A stretch of DNA of 64,000 nt from Macrotrachela quadricornifera (lineage: Eukaryota; Rotifera; Eurotatoria; Philodinida; Philodinidae), in the NCBI GenBank assembly GCA_022393335.1, contig JAJEKB010020775.1:188256-252255 (forward strand), written 5' to 3'. Positions 59,431-64,000 of this stretch are shown piece by piece. The notes beneath the pieces are model-generated. The model was not told the origin of the DNA, did not search any database, and saw only the letters and a program-made list of their open reading frames with translations. A program made the position numbers and the translations under genes. The stretch's first letter is position 1. Each line of letters begins with the position of its first letter.

Positions 59431-61000
59431 ATTGATTAGATGAAATTGATCTAGTGTGAATGTTTAAATAGAATATAATGATATTGATCTCACTTTGATT
59501 AATATACTCCATCTGTTCTGTAATTGTTGTTTTTCTCATTCTACAAAATAATTGTCCATGGTATCAATTTCATCAAAGCTCTACAATTATTTATGAAATC
59601 GATATGACATGAAAGTCACATTCCGAGTTTATGTTAGATGTTCCACTATTAAATGCTTTATTCAAGGGCAAAGAATATAAGATTGCTTATCGGACTGGTT
59701 TATCTCTTGTCAAAATTATGTTACATTCCGTGTCGCTATACAAGAAAAACTATGGAAGAAATGTGGATTTCTTCAATAATACATAGAACATTGTTTTCAA
59801 TAATATCGAAGTTTCTTGTCAATGGATGTAGTGTCACTAATAATGAAGTATCATCAAAAGAAAATAAATCGCTAGTTTTTCATGAACTATTGAGTTCAGT
59901 TTCGTCAGTCGTTTAGATGTGATTACAAGGATTTTTCCTGTGTGGTTTTATATTTAGTTTTTCTAAAATTAATGATCGAAGTATTAGTACTGGGAATTAG
60001 ATTTAAACCTTATAAATATAACATTAGAATTGTTGATCAGTGAAGGTTCATTTAGATCGAATAATATGATCTCCAAATTTCGACTGATAGGATTCACTCA
60101 TAGTGAATGTATCGGATTTTTTTCAATATCATTTCCACACAGAAGAACGTTTAACGATATCCCTTCAAGTATTCGTACAAAATATCTGGTTCTTGTTCGA
60201 ATAAAAATGAAGCTTCAACTGTTTGGTATGATTTCAAAAGCAAATAAAAAAGTATTTTATCTCACTTAGAAATTTATATAAACTCAATTGAAGGGAGAGC
60301 CATACGAAAGAAAATGTGTTTGCTCATTGCTTGCGGCAGGGTCAAAGGTTTAAAAACATCAGCTTAAAGAAGTTTTTGTATCCATAGGTGGACCGGAAGG
60401 GCTATTACATGGAGATACCTATAGGTCTCAAGTACCCCTATATGGGGATTACTATATTTACTCAACTACTATTATACGGGAGTATCCATGAACCCTCTGA
60501 TGCTATATTGTGTAAGTTATTATTTACAAGTAACTTTCATCGAAACTTGATTCATTTGGCCATAAACTGTCACGATCTGCATGCGGATATGGCTGTATTT
60601 ATATAGAAATAAAAGTTGATCAATATTACTTATAGGTAAAACACATATCACAGTGATTTTTATAGGAAGTTAATTCATCTGCAATATAATAGATCATTTT
60701 ATCTGGAATAAAAAACACTTATCTCATTCCTCGTATCAACAATAAAATTAATATTACGTTATGAAATATATTTATTCAATAAAATAACAATATAAATATT
60801 ATTAGGAAATATTTCAAATATATAACTTACCGCCTTTTTTAACACAAATAAATTAATACTATGTTATTTAAATATTATAATATTAATTAATAAAAATCAA
60901 ATTTGGTCCATAGACAAGCAATCGGTCTATTCTGAAATAAATATCTTTATGAAAATACTTATAAAACTTTGAAAAATTTTACTCGTTGTCTAATTTAAGG
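59431..61000. other. No gene recognised
   Basis: Upstream of the minus-strand FG-GAP gene. Short open frames have no recognisable motif. Confidence 0.5.
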
Positions 61001-61049
61001 ACTATATTATCTTTGTGCCATGTTACGGCCAATTCCTGTTTCTAGAACC

Positions 61050-61720
61050 TGTCCTTACAGTCGAGAGAATAGATACACTTTGGCAGAACAGATGTGCCAC
61101 GAGTTGGAGATGACACCTCTAAGAAATGCCATCGACCGACGAGAAGCTGCTTTAATAACCTAGGAGCACCTCTATAACATAGGACTTGACGGATCAGCAG
61201 TGACCGTATTTTATACCATTTAAAATATCGGGATCCCAAGTATATTGTTGGTTACTAGTCGTTAAACAAGGTGGGACTATTGTAGGTCTATTTTATGCAA
61301 TGCTTTTGCCGACTTTTCACCCTAATCCAAATAAACACATCTATTTCATAAGACTCTCACTACAGTCGAGCGAAAAATGTTGTTTGGTACTTTGGAAAAG
61401 TTGATAATGCCATTCGATTCTCGACCCTGGAAAGGCTTCGATGTAACTTTCTGATATTTCATTATTTTGGTAGATAAACCCTTCATTTACCAAATAAACT
61501 TATTTATAAATTTTGAAAAACTTATAATGACTTTTGAATCCGCTACCCTGAAAACCTTAGGTCGAATGATCTGCGTCAACTTTTCTCGAAGCCATGACTG
61601 TTTAATATGTTTTTGTAGCAAAATGTTTTTTTAACTTTTGATCCTGACACAGACAAACGCATCTTTTCCGTGTGACTCTCCTTCAGTCAAAGGAATAAAT
61701 ATCACATTGTCTATGAATTT
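61050..61720. repeat. Degenerate repeat, diverged units
   Basis: CTCTCACTACAGTCGAGCGAA (61356) resembles CTCTCCTTCAGTCAAAGGAA (61678) and TCCTTACAGTCGAGAGAAT (61051). TTGATAATGCCATTCGATTC (61401) resembles TTATAATGACTTTTGAATCC (61533). Spacing suggests a period near 300 bp. Nature unknown. Confidence 0.4.
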
Positions 61721-62509
61721 TCTTTATTTTTCTAATTAAACAATATTTTTCTTTTAAATAATTAATATTGAGAATTAGAAAAATTATCTATGAATACGAA
61801 TGATATATCATAATAAAATCGTTTAATTTATCTTAAATCTAACAAGTAACCCTCGTCGCTACGACTTGCCTAACCCTCGACTGAATTCTGTTTGTAATTA
61901 TCTCGTACTAGCCGTTGAATTCTGCTTTAATAATTATGGTAGATACCTGTGCACAAATAAAGATATTGCTAGTGACGACTGTTCTGTAAGATCCAGTCTT
62001 ATAACGTTTTGTTAAGACTTCATATGGCAACATGAAACATAGATCGTAGTCGATCATCATTATCCACATTGGCGGGCCACCACAGGAGTAATTGATGACA
62101 ATTGCCACACCAAGAAAATTTAAATAAAATATTTTTTTATTTAACCAAATCAAACTCTGCAAAAGTAGAAAAAGTATCTAAGAAGTTTAGCATCGTGCAA
62201 ACCACTTACTCCAGTGACATCTAATAACGAGTAAACCCTATCGGCTCGGATATAACCTGTCGATGATCAATAAACTTTCTCATTCGAAAAAATCTATCAG
62301 CTGATTTTGTTTTTGTTCACGTAGATGAGTGCATTAGTTCTCATGTTTCTCTTGTCAAATAACTCATCAGATCTATAAATCGAACTATTTCATCAAACTA
62401 AAGATTATAAATGATCATTCATGCAAATGTTAGATGTTACTGAAATATTACTGACAGAAGAGAGTCAAATCGAACTACAAAAAATATAACTTTTAACGCG
62501 CGTTTTTTG
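61721..62509. other. No gene recognised
   Basis: AT-rich sequence before the transposase-like remnant; nothing supported. Confidence 0.45.
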
Positions 62510-64000
62510 TGATATTTTAGATTTAAAAGCATCAGGTAATAAATATCTAAAGCAAATAATCTTCTGACAAAATATTTTAGAAAAACCAAGAAAAATGTTA
62601 ATAATGAACTAACAACACAGCTTACTCTATCAACAGATGAACAAGAAAATGAAGATATTGAAAATGAATCACCTTCTTATAAACGTTTGAAATTGAATGA
62701 AAATAAAGATTTATCAATATCAACATCTTTACCAACACCAACATGTTTAACATCACCTAATGAACGAGATCCCTGTCATGGTCCAGCTACGGCCAAACAA
62801 TTTGTAGTTTTAGAACCATATCAATCTGATTTGAAATTTCCAACAGTTGATCATCATCATTTTTGTCGACAATGGTATTCCATGTATCCATGGTTAGAGT
62901 ATAGTGAAACATATAATCGTGCATTTTGTTTTGTTTATCGTTTATCATATGGAACTGGAAACATTTCATACGTAGGTTTAATCATCACCAGTCTTCTATT
63001 GGGTACAAGGAAGCCTTACAGACATGGAAAAATATGAAAAAAAACTACAATAATAATAATACCGATGCTTTAAAATGAATAAACGAGCGACATAGGAAAC
63101 AAGCTGCAGAAAACCGAGCATGCCTTGCTGAAATAATAAAAACAGTTTTATTTTTAGGTAAACAAGATATAGCATTAGAGGTCATCGAGAATACGACTAG
63201 TTTTCAAATAGAGGGAATTTTCTTGAACTTCTTAAACTGAGAAGTTCGAATAATGAATAAATTAAAAATAATCTACATAAATTAGAATTTATTGATCACA
63301 AAATTCAAAATGAAATAATTGAATTACTTTAACAACAAATACTAACTAGAGTTTTAAATGAATGTCGTCGTGCGAAATATTTTTCTATAATGATTGATGA
63401 AACAAAAGATGTTGCTGGTCATAGGCAAGTATCTTTAGTAATACGATATGTTGATGAAAAATTTGTTGATTTTGAATGTACGACTACAATGACTGGAGAA
63501 GCATTAGCTGAATTATTATTCAAATGGTTAAATAAATTATATTCGAAATTAGAAAATTTGGTTGATCAGTGATACGATGGAGGTAGTAACATGCGGAGAA
63601 AGTATCAAGGTGTGGCAGCACGTGTAAGACAAGTAGTTTCTTTAGGTAAAATACGAACATATAATGAACTTTTGTTTTTTTCTAATTTGATTTAATCATA
63701 TTCGTAATTTCAATTATTTAAGGTGTTTATGTCCATCACAGTAGTCATATACTGAAACTGTGTTTGATTGATATATATCAGCTTGTGTACCATCATTTCG
63801 AAATAATTTTGGTGTCGTTTCATCTTTAAACAATTTGATTTACGGTTCAGCTAAACGCCATCGAGTCTTCCAACAGGTTCAAACAGAAGCTAGATTAAAA
63901 ACACTTACTATCAAACAATTATGTGAAACACGTTGGCCGTGTCGTTTAGAACGTCTGAAAGTGGTTTTACTTCACTTTAACGAGATTATGACGACACCGG
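62510..64000 (+). pseudogene. ZMYM1/hAT-like transposase gene, decayed, runs off window
   Basis: Frames in order show a TTF-type zinc-finger-like region (NERDPCHGPATAKQF, FCRQWYSMYPWLEYSE, AFCFVYRL; 62760-62945). Next come HRKQAAENRACLAEIIK (about 63090-63145) and LGKQDIALE. The DUF4371-type core follows: FSIMIDETKDVAGHRQVS, VIRYVDEKFVDF, TTMTGEALAELLFKWL (63385-63560), then YDGGSNMRRKYQGVAARV (63573-63625), then VYVHHSSHILKLCLIDIY after 63720. This matches the hAT-related ZMYM1/TTF-zinc-finger transposase-like proteins, where DET holds an acidic catalytic position and YDG follows. Stops and shifts interrupt it, though some breaks could be introns. It may be an autonomous relative of the hAT-type MITEs here. 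Confidence 0.78.

Noticed and set aside
1..64000. tRNA or rRNA genes
   Set aside because: No cloverleaf-like segment or rRNA block was recognised by eye; the one B-box-like motif (52028) belongs to the retroposon.

Overview
The window looks like animal nuclear DNA, most probably from a bdelloid rotifer (Rotaria- or Adineta-like). The sequence shows an AT-rich base composition, GT-AG introns (several only about 45-60 bp), and a dense load of decayed DNA transposons. The host genes belong to families I know as greatly expanded in bdelloids: secreted FG-GAP/VCBS repeat proteins, ADP-ribosyltransferase-like proteins joined to TPR or MORN repeats, small caspase-like peptidases, and a multi-exon extracellular protein with a Thr-rich stalk. 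The taxon assignment is an inference from gene content.

Layout. 0-5.3 kb: a mariner remnant split by a hAT-type MITE, a second hAT-type MITE, and a large TA-flanked foldback element. 5.3-14.5 kb: minus-strand exons of a muscle-type immunoglobulin-domain protein (five Ig domains), with possible upstream exons near 14.2-14.5 kb. The space between is filled with small MITEs, minisatellites and a three-level transposon nest at 11.6-13.0 kb. 16.4-17.8 kb: interspersed repeat with a 35-bp minisatellite. 18.1-18.9 kb: caspase-like gene. 19.2-21.4 kb: three abutting palindromic elements. 22.9-23.2 kb: piggyBac-like remnant. 26.0-30.6 kb: nested foldback elements. 30.6-32.1 kb: decayed ADP-ribosyltransferase/TPR gene. 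32.5-36.1 kb: decayed multi-exon extracellular-protein gene with a poly-C/poly-G palindrome in an intron. 39.3-40.2 kb: intact short-chain dehydrogenase gene. 42.8-44.4 kb: intact gene joining an ART-like domain, a membrane segment and eight MORN repeats. 45.9-48.2 kb: another foldback and a nested hAT-type element. 49.6-51.2 kb: membrane-anchored FG-GAP gene with two compensating frameshifts. 51.2-52.3 kb: a hAT-type MITE and a SINE-like retroposon. 53.0-59.4 kb: two convergent, complete FG-GAP genes. 62.5-64.0 kb: decayed ZMYM1/hAT-like transposase gene running off the window.

Three observations stand out. First, many non-autonomous elements have hAT-type ends (six with clear 8-bp target duplications), and each is filled with variants of its own short palindromic word. 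Second, several 0.4-1 kb near-perfect palindromes, most flanked by TA, could form hairpin RNA or cruciforms; one has almost identical arms and so looks recent. Third, the FG-GAP proteins contain exactly 7, 14 and 14 calcium-loop repeats, each set bracketed by a Cys before the first repeat and a Cys after the last. This suggests one or two closed seven-bladed propellers.

No tRNA, rRNA or CRISPR array was recognised. No operon-like linkage of function is seen; the genes are separate eukaryotic units.
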